A stretch of 64,000 nucleotides of DNA, from NCBI GenBank assembly GCA_030762935.1, contig CM060900.1, forward strand, positions 287,913,784-287,977,783, written 5' to 3'. Shown piece by piece: positions 44,319 through 56,132 of the stretch (position 1 is its first letter; each line of letters opens with the position of its first letter). The notes below the pieces were generated by a model. The model was not told where the DNA came from. It ran no database searches and was given only the letters and a program-made list of their open reading frames with translations. The position numbers and the translations under genes are program-made. This DNA is from Hymenopus coronatus (Eukaryota > Arthropoda > Insecta > Mantodea > Hymenopodidae).

Positions 44319-45350
44319 CTAAACAGCATCATAACGAGCCAGAAAATCCATGAGTACTACTAGCCTCTTACCTCGGGATAGCTTCTGGATATGGCAGACA
44401 ACATTATTTACCTTCTTCACCACAAGATATGGTCTGTTGTCACAGTTGTTGAACCATGGGGCAGTGTCCCTTGAACCGGGTAAGGTGATATAGCCACACC
44501 AAATCACCCTGCAGGAAACCTTGGCTGTTGGCCTGCTGGTCATAACAGGTCTTCATCTGGTCGCTCTCTATCTGAATGTTGTTGATGTGCCAACTCATGA
44601 CTGTCGGAAGTCAGTCTACGAGATTCTTCATTTAGTCGACTGCTGGCTGTTCAGACCCAGGAGGACTTCAAAACATCAGATCATATTTAGCTCCATGCTA
44701 AATACCAAACTGCCTGGTATCAACTCAGTGGTGCCATTGGTTGAAGAGCAGTAGACCAGCAAGGAAAGCGGCACCTTGACTTCCCAGTCTCTCTGGTGAT
44801 TGGCCACAACCTTCCTCACATGTTCTTCTAGATGTACCATCCCACCATGCCTCTGACTATGGATGGAGAAATGTTGTACATGTCTTGTGCACTCCAAGTT
44901 GCTCCAATATTTCTCTATCAGGTTAGACTCAAAGTTGGAGCCCTGATCACTGTGCAGCTCTAATAATACCCTAGTGATAAAATAGTTTTTCTACAATGTG
45001 GTTCACAATGGTCTTGGCCTCTTGGTTAGAGATGGTGTACACCTCTGGCCACTTGGTGAGGCAATTTATGGTGACCAACAGACACTTGATGCCCTTGTCT
45101 GACACAGGGAATGGCCCAGCTACATTAAAGGATATGCATTTGAAAGGTGCTCCCACATACTACTGCATACAATCCCATTTCCTGGTCTGGGGGCCGCCAC
45201 TTGCTGCACACTCATGACAATGACAGCACTACCTCTCATTATCTGCTTGTAGTTGCAGCCAGTAGTACCAGAGTCGGAGCTTGTCAATGGTTTGGTTGGG
45301 TTCCAAATGTCTTCCTGAAGCCCTGTATGTACTTCCTCCATGGCTTTTAA
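44319..45350 (-). pseudogene. Integrase remnant of family 2 Ty3/gypsy, long copy
   Basis: In transcription order there is a zinc-binding (H2C2) remnant around SDSGTTGCNYKQIMRGS (45280-45230). The core follows with CISFNVAGPFPVSDKGIKCL and INCLTKWPEVYTISNQEA (45150-45010). More decayed parts come next, including HSQRHGGMVHLEEHVRKVV, which corresponds to the segment after the last catalytic Glu. The C-terminal domain ends IQKLSRGKRLVVLMDFLARY near 44320. Domain identity is clear, but the frame changes at least four times. Confidence 0.85.
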
Positions 45351-45699
45351 GACCTTACTTTGAGAGAGGATCAGCTGTTCTTTCTCGTCTTCCCATCAGT
45401 TGACTCCCACACTTGGAACACACCTTCCTTGTCTTCAATGTGTCCCACTGGGCCCATTAAGTCCTACTACTCATGGGTTTAATGTCCTCCCATCTCAGTC
45501 TAGTGCCTGCCTCCACTTCCCCCAGGAGTGGCCCCAAGTCGGCATCTGCCAGCTGCAAACTCCTCAGGCCTGCACTATACCATCCAGCTGCAGGCACTAC
45601 CAAAATGATACGCGCAGCTCTGGCACACACTTTCTCATCAACCTTGATGCAGTGGCCATATTCCTCTGGACAGGATCATTGTGACATTGCATCTGCATT

Positions 45700-46790
45700 A
45701 TTGTGGCTCCTTACTTTCTGGTGTGAAGTGGCACTCTTGGGGCCTCTGAACCCAAAAAGCTAGCTGGCCCTCCAGGTTCTTGAAGCTCAACAGCCAGGTG
45801 AAGGCAGAGTGGTCAGTCCTCAGGTGGAATGGTTAACCATACAGGTACTTGTGAAAGTGTTCCTGTGTCTTTACTCTGCCAGGAGCTCTTGCCCAGTAAT
45901 GCAGTATTTCTTTTCTACCTTGGAGAGCATCTTGTTTTAGTAGGATATAACATACTACTGATCATTCTGGACCTAGGATAGAATTCCTTCAATGCCAGTA
46001 TTGATGGTATCTGTGACCACAAAAAAGTAATTACCAGGTTGCGGGAATCCTAAATATAGGTGCACTACAGAGTGCTGACTTAAGCGTCTGGAATGCAATC
46101 TTTGCTTCTTCTAACCATGAGTAGAGCCGTGCTCTTTTGCCAGACGAGTGAGGGGTTCCACAATTTTGGAGCAACCTCTGACAAGCTGGTGATAATAGCT
46201 CCATAGGCCCAGGAAACTATGCAGATCTCCTTTGTGTTTCAGGTGAGGCCAATTTCTCATTCGCACCTTCTCAGAGTCCATGGTCACCCCAGATAGCGAC
46301 ACTATGTGGCCCAAGTAGTTCACCTCCTTGCAGAAGAGTTGGCACTTCGTTGCATTCAACTTCAGGTTTGCTGTCTGCAGCCTTTGCAGTATCTTGGTCG
46401 GGTTCTCAAGATGGTTTTCGAAGCTGTGGCCTATGATGATGCCATCTGGATAGAGCAGACAGGTGTCATAGGCCAACCCTCTTATCACTGATTCTATGAG
46501 GTGCTGGAAGGTATCACTGATTCTATGAGGTGCTGGAAGGTGGCTGGTGAATTACAGATGCCAAAGGCCATAATCATAAATTGCCAAAGTCCTTGGACAG
46601 TCAAGAATGCTGTCTTCTCTTTGTCTCTGGGATCTACAACCACTTGCAAGTGTGTCCAGGGTAAGGGGAAAGAGCCCTTTCTGGTGATGGCATTCAGCTT
46701 CCAGTAGTCCACGCAAAAGCATAGCTCTCCATTCTTCTCCTTCACCAAGACTACAGGGGAGCTGAAGAGCTGTCAGATTCAATGATTGTC
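45700..46790 (-). pseudogene. Reverse transcriptase and RNase H remnant of family 2 Ty3/gypsy, long copy
   Basis: The frame from 46748 has VKEKNGELCFCVDYWKLNAI, the family's V-K-K-D-G-x-x-R-x-C-V-D-Y-R-x-L-N motif. A second frame from 46488 holds LLYPDGIIIG, where the catalytic YxDD box has become YPDG. It continues with NATKCQLFCKEVNYLGHIVS and LGLWSYYHQLVRGCSKI. RNase H pieces continue to about 45780. A 29-base direct duplication at 46484-46541 adds a frameshift in the RT. The RT cannot be active. Confidence 0.88.
46484..46541. repeat. 29-base tandem duplication inside RT
   Basis: The unit beginning TATCACTGATTCTATGAGG and ending GTGCTGGAAGG is present twice, head to tail and identical. 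Because 29 is not a multiple of three, it shifts the RT frame. Confidence 0.93.
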
Positions 46791-47494
46791 CTAGATTTCA
46801 TGTCCTACAGTATGTCCTGTACATCCATATGTTTTTTTAGAGGAGCACAAGATGGTGGTTACTAGATAGGTTAGGTGTGTTTGGTGTTGATTTTATGGGA
46901 TACTCGGTCAGTGCAGTCAAAATCGCCATTCCCTTTGCTGATGACAGATTGGTATCATCTTAGATGCTGGATTTTCTCCAAATGTGAAGGGGTCAGACAG
47001 TCAGCTGCCCTCTTCAGCAAAGATTTTCAGCCAGAGCCCCAGGTCCTGTGACGGTGCTCACTAGTCAGATCCATCACACAGCAATACACTCACAGCTGGC
47101 TGCATTTCACTCACTGGATGTCTCGTGACAGTGTACAATGAGTTCAGCGGCCTCATAGACCTTCCTTCCGACAATGCAACAATGCCTGGGCAACACATAA
47201 TCTGTTCAATGATGTTTTCCAGTCCTCCAGATGCAACTTCACCACCACTTCTTGCAGGCCCAGCTACATCGTCCCTCAAGATCACACTGTAGATCCTCAG
47301 ATGTTTGTGGTGGCTCCAGAGCAACATGTCATCTCGACCAATTCGCAAACTCTTCTAGCTGATGTCAACCGTCACCTCATGGCTCCTAAGTGGCCACCCT
47401 TGCAATAAACACCAACAGTGCTCTGTCCCAATGTCATTTCTAGCAGGGCCTCCTCCTCCACAGGTAAGATGTTGCCAGACACCATCACTAGTTG

Positions 47495-47689
47495 TTAGGG
47501 CCAGCTGGAGGTTTGTGTTGGCACACTCTTTGCCATGTCAGGTCTGACTACAGTCACAGCTGTACCTATGTCTACTAGTATCCAACATAACTTCCCTTGT
47601 ATCCAGCCATCTGCAATAAGGCTGCTGTCCACTCTTCTGCCTTGTGCAGGCAGCATCACTCGAGGTGTTGGCAATGACAGCCCTGACAT
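47495..47689 (-). pseudogene. Aspartic protease remnant of family 2 Ty3/gypsy
   Basis: The minus-strand frame has GKLCWILVDIGTAVTVVRPD. The expected active-site D-T-G appears as D-I-G, so the catalytic triplet is damaged though recognisable. It lies between gag and RT, as in other Ty3-group elements. The stretch 46800-47490 between it and RT carries only decayed frames, including a 95-codon one at 47061-47348. Confidence 0.75.
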
Positions 47690-47782
47690 GCTCGTCCATT
47701 GTCTTCCAATTGCTTGTCCAGCTTAGTCATGGACAGTCTCTTGCTGAGTGTCCTGGTTGACCACACTCCCAGCACACACCAC

Positions 47783-48674
47783 TCACATCTCTAGTTTGTC
47801 TCTCTGTCCCTGTAATAGCAAATACTCCTCATCTGTGAGGTTGGTGCAGCTGTTGTCTTGGCCACCTCCATCCTTGGTGCTGCATAATGCCTCAAAAATG
47901 GTCTTGTATTTGCTAAGCATAAGGCACTGTTGTATCTCGGTGTCATGCACCCCATCCACAAAGGAGCAGGCAGCTTCTTGGAACATAATTAGATTATAGG
48001 TCACCAGGACTTTGTTCATCAGCTGTTCAATTGGGAGGGTGAACTTTTGCATTGTCTCCTCTGGCTATTGCAGTCTTGATTTAAGCTGATGCCATAGGCT
48101 GCAGTCAGACAATGGTTCCCAACGTGGTTGTCCCAGATCTCTCCAGACATAAACAACATCAGAATCACATTCAGCACTTCTGCCCACCCATTCCTGAAGA
48201 CTTGCTTTCAGTTGTGTTGCTATCTCTTCTGCTGACCACTGGTTGTGCGTGGCGGTGGCAACATGTCAACAGAAGACTTCAAAGGTGGATGTTCCATCAA
48301 ACTTGGGTGGCTCGGTATTGCCCATCCTGTCATCTTGACCTTCAAGTCTTTCAACCCTCCTTCTAGCATCTTTCCCATCATGTTCACTTCTTTTGCTCTT
48401 CTGTTGACTCTTCCCTCCACAGCATTAAATTGTTCCCCAAGGTCTTTCAAGGCATCAATAAATTCTTCAAAGTACCCCATGGCGTTAGCGCGTTGGTCAA
48501 GGTTCTTCATCCTTCTGTCAAGTTCTTCTACGTCCTTCTTCTTGCCAATCAGTTGTTCATCGTTTTTGTTCCATATCTCCTTTTTCAAGTTCTTCATTCC
48601 ACATTTAATTTTTGTCTTCATTTCTGCCTGCATACTTTCCATATCTGATTTAATTCTCTCTTTCACCTAGTCCA
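47783..48674 (-). pseudogene. gag remnant of family 2 Ty3/gypsy, coiled-coil N-terminus
   Basis: A Met at about 48674 is followed two codons later by a stop, then by a long open stretch (48666-48220) rich in Lys, Glu and Met. Heptad-like spacing suggests a coiled coil (MKTKIKCGMKNLKKEIWNK). It is followed by the HPSLMEHPPLKSS region that precedes capsid in this gag type. The capsid part is decayed, and a second open stretch (48052-47783) has VTYNLIMFQEAACSFVDGV. No zinc knuckle is visible. Confidence 0.7.
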
Positions 48675-48681
48675 TGATGCA

Positions 48682-48990
48682 AAAATAAGTGTTTCTTCAA
48701 TGTTTTCGCGACAAATCTGTAGTAGCTGTGGCTACTACTGCTTGCTCCGAATTTCCCTTGCTCCTTGTGACTCAGTTCAGGACACTTTATTTTATTATTG
48801 CAACCTACTTTACTGTTACGTCATTTTGTTTTGTACATAGCAGTGGAATGAATAACTTAACCTCCTTTTACTTCTGCTTCATTTGCTGGAGCAATAAAAC
48901 TGGAATTCATTATTCACATGCTGGGAAGCACTCAAGCAGGTCAAAGCTCATAAAAGGCACTATATGTCTCATCAACAACAGAAAACAAGC
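48682..48990 (-). repeat. Partial 5' LTR of family 2 Ty3/gypsy, long copy
   Basis: On the minus strand GGGAAATTCGGAGCAAGCAG and ACATTGAAGAAACACTTATTT align with GGGAAATTCGAAGCATGCAG and GCATCGAAGAAAGACTTATTT of the 3' LTR. The LTR end and the primer-binding site are missing, because the match stops a few bases before the gag start. The outer end is unclear. Confidence 0.65.
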
Positions 48991-49159
48991 CTCTTTAGTG
49001 CTGTGAGTAGGCAAATATAAACATTCCACAACTTGAATACCTAGCCATAATTGTAGTGATTCAGTTGCCTACAGCATTTAAATCGCTATTTCTCTGGAAA
49101 AAAATTAAAATCAATGTCATTTTAGGTAACTTGACAACTCCATTGATTTACTAGTTAGC

Positions 49160-51302
49160 AAAGCTTTCTTGTAAGTGAGAATGTTACGAGTATACTTCAT
49201 GATCCAAGTAGGATTTTCAATGCAGACGATTCCAGACTTGTCCAAAAACAGTAAGAGTTCTTGGACCCATAGCATTTGTCAATCTTTATGAAATAAAAAT
49301 TGGATATGAAAAAGAAGCCATTACTGTCATGGCTAATTGTAATGCTGCCAGAGAAACAGCACTAGCAATGGTGGTTCATCCATTACAGAGAATACCATGG
49401 GATGTGTCGGAAAACTTAGAACCAAGGTGGGGTATTGTTCGATCAAACAATGGTTGGATGACTGGGGTTATTTATTTTTAATATATTGCAAATGTATTTT
49501 ACCCTTAGCTCAAGGCTAACAATATAGAATTTCCAGTACTTCTCTTGGTAGATGGTCACAAGTCTCACACTACCTTCAATGTAGCGAAATCTGTTCAGAT
49601 GACTAGATTTTACATTTTTTGTTGCCACCTAATACTACACACTTTCTGCAGCCAACAAATGTTAGTGTATTTCGAGCACTTAAATTTGGATGGAAGAATA
49701 TTGTGCACCAGTGGAAGAGAAATAACAATAAGGCAGTGAGTGAATAAAGCTATCTTTAGCAAACTATTAGAGGTGGTATTAAAAGAGAAGGCAGCTCCAA
49801 ATAAACTTAGGAATTGGTTAAGAAAATGTGGCCTTTATCCCTTTGACCCCAATGCAGTTGACTATACTAAGTGCATCTCAAGCAGAGTCAGAAAATGGCC
49901 AACAACTGTGATGATTGAAAATGTTGTTAAACTAGCGGAATTCAAAACTGAACATCTGCTTTTACTAGAACATTACTGAAATCTGGTCAAGCAGAACAGT
50001 TCAGAGAAGCTGAAAAAACTGGCCGGAATGGACCTACAGAAGCTAAGGAATTATTTGATGTATGGAAAAAAACAAGAGGTAAATATATTGTAAGTGAAGC
50101 TAGAGATAAAATTGTTGCAGTGAATTTATTTTGAATGCAGCAGAAAACAGCCAATGCAACTGAAAAGAATGCAAAAATCATAAATCCTATAAATGATACC
50201 TATGAACAGGGGCCTTCCTCTACAATGACATTAGCTCCTGTAAAGCATAGACTTTTATCTGCTAAAGGTGACAATGAATCTCAGATTATTGCAAGGAAGA
50301 CCACAATTAGCCCTTCATTTGGCAATCACATGCCCTGCAAAGAAAACAAGAAAACTGGAACAGCTGCCACATTCAATGACATCAAAAAAATGGCTGGACT
50401 TGGTTCAGTAGAAAGAGGAAATTAAGACAGGTAAAGAAAATACAAAGAGAAGAAGATTAGAAACCAAAGCAGCATCCAAACAATTGGCTGAAAAATCTAT
50501 GAATACAGCCAAAGAAAAAATAAACAAAGATGAAGGAAACAAAAAAGTTGCATTGAAGAAACAGATTCTAAAACCAGCAAAGAATGGGTGGATAGTGGTG
50601 ACAACTTGGATGTCATGACCTTGCTTCCATCATCTGAAAATGAAGAAAGTGAGTAAAAAGAGACCACTAAGAGGAAAGAGGATCCGGGAAGGAGATTTTG
50701 CATTAATCAATTTTCCAGGGAAGAAAAATGTATCCTACAACTTTGTGTACAGATCATGCAAATGTATAGATGATGGGATACAAGTAATGGCATTGAAAAA
50801 CTGTGATTAAACTTTCATGTTATTTACAGCTGATGGTGATGACAACATTAGTGTTGTGCTTAGTTCTCAGGTTATAGAAAAACTAGATGAACCTAATATC
50901 ACAGGGACTGAAGGTAGAATTAGGTACCAGTTTCAGAATAACATTCCTGTGGGAAGGAAAAGCTAAAGACATGTAAAGAGCTTAATGAATGGATAGCTAA
51001 CTGTTGCACTAACTTTTCTATGTTATAACAACTATATAAAAATGTTCAACTTCTGGTGCAATAAGTGCTCACCTTAAGGAGCAGGATGTTCAACTACTGG
51101 CAAAAAGTGCCTTTTTTTCTTTTACCAAAATGAAATCTCAACATACATTTTTGTAAACTTATTACTTGTAGCATGTTTTATAGAATAAACTTTGCTCTTC
51201 CAGAAACATTGTCCATATATTAATTTGGCCCAGCCATTCAAAGGTCATTAAAATGTGAATATGAAATATGTCTTAAGTGTTCAACCACTGGTATAGTCAC
51301 CT
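49160..51302 (+). pseudogene. pogo/jerky-like DDE transposase relic with charged C-terminal tail
   Basis: The frames run ILHDPSRIFNADDSRLV (49190-49240, first Asp of the DDE core), GIVRSNNGWMTGV (49435 region), and VLLLVDGHKSHTTFNVAK (49540-49580, second Asp in the VDGHxSH motif). After decay of the third catalytic block comes NWLRKCGLYPFDPNAVDYTK (49815-49870), a signature of this group. A long Lys/Glu-rich linker follows. A last block reads GDFALINFPGKKNVSYNFVY, then GTEGRIRYQF, to a stop near 50968. The N-terminal DNA-binding domain is missing; a gypsy LTR ends just upstream. Repeated GTTCAAC-ACTGG motifs at 51050, 51088 and 51277 may belong to its 3' end. Confidence 0.82.
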
Positions 51303-52410
51303 TATATATATATATAAAAGGCTTGCATGTTAGAACTGAGTGAATTTGAAAGTAAAAAGTTGCAATAATTTGTTATATTTTGATAATATGAAAGCTATAA
51401 GTGATGAATTGTTCACATTTTGCAGAAATCTTATCTTCAGTCCCTATCAGCACAAAAAGCTTGAATTCAAAATAAATGATAAAGGTTTACCACTGTCATA
51501 TGGAATTCATCCCAGGCCACTTTCCACTCTAGTGGAACGCCCTTCAATAAGAAACATTTAGAATACTCCTGTAAGGAAGCGCATTGCTCCATAAGGAAAG
51601 TTGCATAGCATAGTGGGTGTCAGCTCTCCTAGTCTGCTGGCCTTGTTAGTGTTGACATGCCAGAGTGTGCCTTCAACTTCATTTGGGCAGATGACTGGAA
51701 GGGGACCTACCATTTCGTCAGGTGGAAAGCAAGTAGTGACTAACTTCTTGAGAAAGCAAGATGAAATTTACATCCTGAGGGTCTTCTCTCAGCCTACACA
51801 TGTCCTCAAGGTAGTTTGCAAGCACATTTGATTTGCCTTGGGGTTTGTACACAAGGCCTAAGTTACGTTGGAGCAGGGAGGACTAATGATTCCATAGGTA
51901 ACAGACTTTTAGCTATCTTCCAGATGTTGACACCTTCCGAGGTACTGCCAGGCCACTGTGGCCTCCCACTCTAACACTCTTATGCTCACATAGTCACACA
52001 CTTCATGGTGCAATCACCCTTGATTGTGTAGCATCTGGTTGCACTGGTACTGTCTGCAGGCTGGGCTGGCCAGGGCAAATCCTGATCTTTAGGTCTTAGA
52101 CCTCTAGATGTATGGGAGGTCGCACTTATAGGCATTGCTGACATTTATGTTTGAGGGTGCCCTGCCCCCTCTACTTCTCCAATTAAGTGTTGGTGAGCAC
52201 TGCAGTATATGTTACAACCTGCCCTTGGGCAGATCTAGGTCAGACAAAAAATATACGAAGATAATGCTGAAAGCTGTGAGCAACCCATTGTTAAAATTCA
52301 AATTCCAACAATTTAACAAAAAGGATCAGGATGCAGGATCATAACCAACAGATTTTAACCACATGCTGCCATATTTTGATATCATTAGCTTCATCACATG
52401 ACCATAGGCA
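51303..52410. other. Unassigned sequence, partly less AT-rich
   Basis: The part 51600-52240 has noticeably higher GC than its surroundings and short open frames, which hints at a decayed coding insertion. I could not name a family. It is not an obvious match to the two gypsy families here. Confidence 0.4.
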
Positions 52411-52421
52411 GCATTTCCAAA

Positions 52422-53431
52422 ATGGCAGACATCAATCTTTCATTTTGACAGTGTGTTCCTTATTAAAGAGGGAGAATCTGCTGTTGAAATTCACCTCAGG
52501 CTTCAATGTGCCAATGTAAGATGTCTGCATGTGCTAGCTGTGTTAGGAGATGTGTGAAGCATTTGAAAGATAGGAAAACAAGCATTTAAGATGAGCCTTG
52601 TAGCGGTCGCCTGAAACTGCCTCCATGGAATGCAACAAGGAAAGAGTTTATGAGATCATTAGAGCAGGTAGAAATATCACTGTGGATGAAATCACTACAT
52701 AACTTACAGTAGGACATGGTACAGTGCAAGAAATAATACAAAGTTTAGGCTATCAAAAAGTTTATGCCTGTTGGGTCCAATATATTTTTGCCAAAGACCA
52801 CAAACTTCAGAGAAGAACCATTAGACAAAACCTTTAGAGATTTTGCAATGAAGAGGGTGATTTTTGATGAGTATTATGACAGCTGATGAAGGCTGGTTCC
52901 ATCATTATGAGCCTGAAACAAAATGCCGGAGTATGGAATGGCACCATTTGGGTTTGCCACCAAAAAAGAAAGCAAAGACAGTGCAATCTATTGGAAAGGT
53001 TCTGGGTAGCATCTTCTGGGATGCATAGGGTTGCAATATGGTTGATTTTCTTGAACCTGAAAAAACCATAAATCCTGCCTGCTATATCCAGACACTTTGG
53101 AAGTTCCATTGTACATTGTGCAATATGAACTCTGGAAAGAAGATCAACTGGAATTGGATAACACATGTGTATCCTCTGCCTGTGTCACATGGTGAGAACA
53201 TTTGGAGGGAAAGTCTTCCATATTCTCCCTACAGTTCCAACTTGGCACCCTTTGACTACCATATTTTTTGTTCTCTTAGGGAACAGAGAGAGGGCAACAC
53301 TATGAGATAGTGGAGGATGTTCAATGCCTTTGTGCAGCTGGAATGGAACTCTATTGTAAGGATATTTTCAAACTTGCAGAACAATGGGAAAAAAGTGTGC
53401 AAAGAAATAAAAACCAGGTTGAAAATTGAGA
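52422..53431 (+). pseudogene. mariner-like transposase relic, nearly full length
   Basis: A start at 52422 (MADINLSF) is followed, with shifts, by ESAVEIHLRLQCAN and VKHLKDRKTSI (helix-turn-helix domain). ITVDEI and VGHGTVQEIIQSLGYQKV follow, then the catalytic region. There, TADEGWFHHYEPETK (52875-52920) replaces the usual DE-W-HHYDPETK, and HHLGLPPKKKAKTVQS and GKVLGSIFWDA come after it. The HDN segment is not recoverable. PYSPYSSNLAPFDYHIF and CKDIFKLAEQWEKSVQRN end it near 53431. A possible 3' inverted repeat, GTTGCTCCCTACTTTAGG, lies at 53493 and ends near 53527. A 5' partner is not clear. Confidence 0.85.
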
Positions 53432-53534
53432 GAAAAGTCTGTAGATTATGATGTTCTTGGTTTCTCTAAAAACTAAATATTAAGAGGTTTAAAAATTGTT
53501 GCTCCCTACTTTAGGTATGACCCTCTTTTACAAA

Positions 53535-54070
53535 ACAAATTTTAAAAACAGGACAATAATACTCTTAATGTAAAACTGATGTATTTTTGCAGCAATTTAA
53601 AGTTTCTCTATTCTGAATGTGAATAAAAATGAGTATATACTATATGCTTCACATTTTCAAGTTTATTCTCTATTTGTAAGAATAAAACCTTTCGAGAGCC
53701 TACTTCATTCTGAAAACATACTCCAGTAATGGAAGCAGAATGAAACAAATTCAGGCAATCATCTTACTTGAGTATGTACTCCTATTTTGTATGAATAAAA
53801 GCTGGTATCATCTCAGTTTTATGAGTTGATACTCTTATGTTGAACATGGTTAGAAGCATATATACTTCTGAGTATATGTGAATTTCCTCTTAGGCAAAAG
53901 TAAATCTAAAAAGAAAATGGCAGAATTTATGAGATTTTCTGGCATGCATTTAAAATAGCTTAAGGACCCTAAGCCACAAGGCATAGCAGAGGGATTGGTC
54001 CATCTAAAACCCCACTTATCCGCGTGACAAATATATGAGATACTCCTATTATTGAAAGTCAGCTTTATTA
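53535..54070. other. Unassigned AT-rich sequence
   Basis: No gene recognised. A short motif AAAACCCCACTTATCCGCGTG at about 54008 resembles the end sequence of some pogo-type transposons. Confidence 0.4.
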
Positions 54071-54074
54071 TTAG

Positions 54075-54547
54075 TGTGACTATGCCTTGCAGCCATAATT
54101 CCTGCACATGTGTGAGCGACTTGCTTCAGAAGCTATAACCGATTGTTGCCATTTAACTGTTGGCTTATTTTCATTAGTTGATACATGTTACACTTGTGTA
54201 AGTTAACTCGTTTGCAGTTGGTGAGTACTTTACATCAAAACCCCAACTGTCACACCAGTGTGAGAGTTGTGACACCTACAGTGGTTTGCAGGTGCAACAA
54301 TAAGCTCTAGATCTGGAGGTTTCTTGCAACATCATCAATAGGTATAAAAAGAGACACAATTCCCGGAAAGAGTCAGTTTCAAGGGAAGTTTGGAGCATGC
54401 AGTAGTAACTCCAGCCATTAAGCATTGAAAGAAAACTATAAGGCAGAATTGTTGTGAAAGCACTGAAATAAAGATGTTTATTTGAAACAGACTTTTTATT
54501 GTAATCTGTGGAAAGAAATAAAAGGTTTGTTTGACTAATAAAGAGCA
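54075..54547 (+). repeat. 5' LTR of the family 2 deletion derivative
   Basis: It starts TGTGACTATGCCTTGCAGCC and ends AATAAAGAGCA, giving TG...CA termini. It shares GATTGTTGCCATT, GTGACACCTACAGTGGTTTGCA and AGAGTCAGTTTC with the 3' copy, and its start aligns with the LTR at 43774-44292. The sequence TGGTTCAGGAGTGGG, five bases after the end, could be what is left of a primer-binding site. Confidence 0.87.
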
Positions 54548-54559
54548 ATCACTGGTTCA

Positions 54560-56125
54560 GGAGTGGGATACAGCCTACTGCAGCAAGATGCTCTCAAGGT
54601 AGCAAAGAACTACTTTGTTACCCAACAACAGCTCCTGGCAGTAGTAATGTTGCTGAAGCACTTCTGTATGGTTAGCCATTCCACCCAAGGACTGACCACT
54701 CCACCCTCACTTGGCTGTTGAGTTACAAGAGCCTGGAATGCCAAACAACCCGTTAGGTCTGGAGACTCCAAGAGTACAACTTCACATCAGAACATTGGAA
54801 AGGAAGGAGCCAAGCAATGTGGATGCCATGTCAGGTCAACTCTGTCCAGTGGAGTGCAGCCACTACACTATGATTGAGGAGAAAAACCATGCCACACCTG
54901 TACATGTCATTTTAGTGGCAGCTGGATGGAATAGCGCAGGTCTGAGGTGGAAGCAGCTGGCAGACACTGACTTGAGGCCACTTCCGAGTGAAGTGGAGGC
55001 AGGGACTACACCAAGCTGGAAGGACATAATTTCCAAGAGCAGCATGTACAAGTCCTACTGGACCCAAAGGGATCAAGATCAAGGGAAGAGCACTGTTCAG
55101 AGTATGGGAGCCACCTGATGGGAAGACCCAGAGAGAGCAGCTGGTTCTCAAAGTAAAGCTGTGGAAGGTGGAAGTACAGGAGGAAGTGCATGCAGGGACT
55201 TCAGAGTTCATTTGGGACTTAACTAAACCACCAACAATCTCCGCCAAGCATACTACTGCTGAGACTATGGGCAGACACTGAGAGGTGGTACTGCCAATTT
55301 CATGTATGTGCATTAAGTCACAACTCACAGACCAGGAACCAGGGTTGCATACAGCAGAACATGGGAGCATCTTTCACCGACAAATAGCCATTGTAGCTGG
55401 GCCATTCCATCTGTCAGACAGGGGCCAAAAGTATCTGTTAGCCACTATGGATTACTTCACCAAGTGGCCATAGGTTATACCATCTCTAAACAGGAGGCCA
55501 AGACCATTGCAAGCTGTGTTCTCATAGAAGGACTGCTTTTGTCATTATGGAGTACCATTGGATCTACACACACTCAAGTCCAACCTAATGAGACAAACAC
55601 TGGAGTGACTTGGAGTCCACAAGATGTAAACAACACCTCTCCACCCTTTAATGGCACAGCTGAGTGGTAGATCAAGACTCTAGAAAAACATTTGAGGAAG
55701 GTTGAGGCCGGGATGTGAGTGTGTCACTTTCTTCCTGGCCTTCCGCTCAACCCATGACACCACCTGGTTGATACCAGTCAATTTGGTCTTTGGCAGGTAG
55801 TTGTTACCATGTTACCTGATGACTACAGAACAGCCGGCAGTTGATTACATGGAGAATCTCATAAAGCAGCTTCACAGTATGAGAAGGTGCATTAACATAT
55901 CCAGGTAGCAAGTGACAGGATGAAGACCCATTACATACAGCATGCCAACAGCCAAGGATCCCAGTAGGGGGATCTGGTGCTGCCCCAAGTTTACACTACC
56001 TTGTGATGCAGAGGATAAATGATGTTTACCACATCCAGAGACTGCCCCAAGGGAAGCGGCTGGTAGTACACTTGGATCATCTAGCCTGCTACAATGGTGT
56101 TGGCTGGGATGACCAGTCATGTGTG
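54560..56125 (+). pseudogene. RNase H and integrase remnant of family 2 deletion derivative
   Basis: TAYCSKMLSR, then KNYFVTQQQLLAVVMLLKHF (54600-54670), are RNase H (the A-Y-x-S-x-x-L-S motif and the x-x-E-L-L-A-V helix). A 135-codon frame at 54711-55118 carries the RNase H end (EPSNVDAMSGQLCP, equivalent to the N-A-D-A-L-S-R motif) and the linker to integrase. The core shows IVAGPFHLSDRGQKYLLATM and DYFTKWP (55390-55470). A decayed D-D-E region leads to HDTTWLIPVNLVFGR and, near 56040, PREAAGSTLGSSSL. The frame changes several times. Confidence 0.85.
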
Positions 56126-56132
56126 GCAGCAT

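Larger units (their letters stand above)
43774..48990 (-). mobile_element. Ty3/gypsy LTR retrotransposon, family 2, degenerate long copy
   Basis: The minus-strand order is partial 5' LTR (48990-48682), gag (48674 on), protease (47689-47495), RT (46748-46111), RNase H, and integrase (to about 44319). A polypurine tract and the 3' LTR (44292-43774) follow. Every domain is broken by stops or shifts. A related deletion derivative with both LTRs lies at 54075-56596 on the opposite strand. Base composition is clearly less AT-rich than the flanks, as expected for a decayed coding insertion. Confidence 0.9.

Noticed and set aside
48245..48670. 141-codon plus-strand open frame rich in Ser, Phe and Leu
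   Set aside because: It is the antisense shadow of the Lys/Glu-rich gag stretch on the minus strand.
54912..55370. 152-codon minus-strand open frame
   Set aside because: It is antisense to the RNase H/integrase linker of the family 2 derivative.
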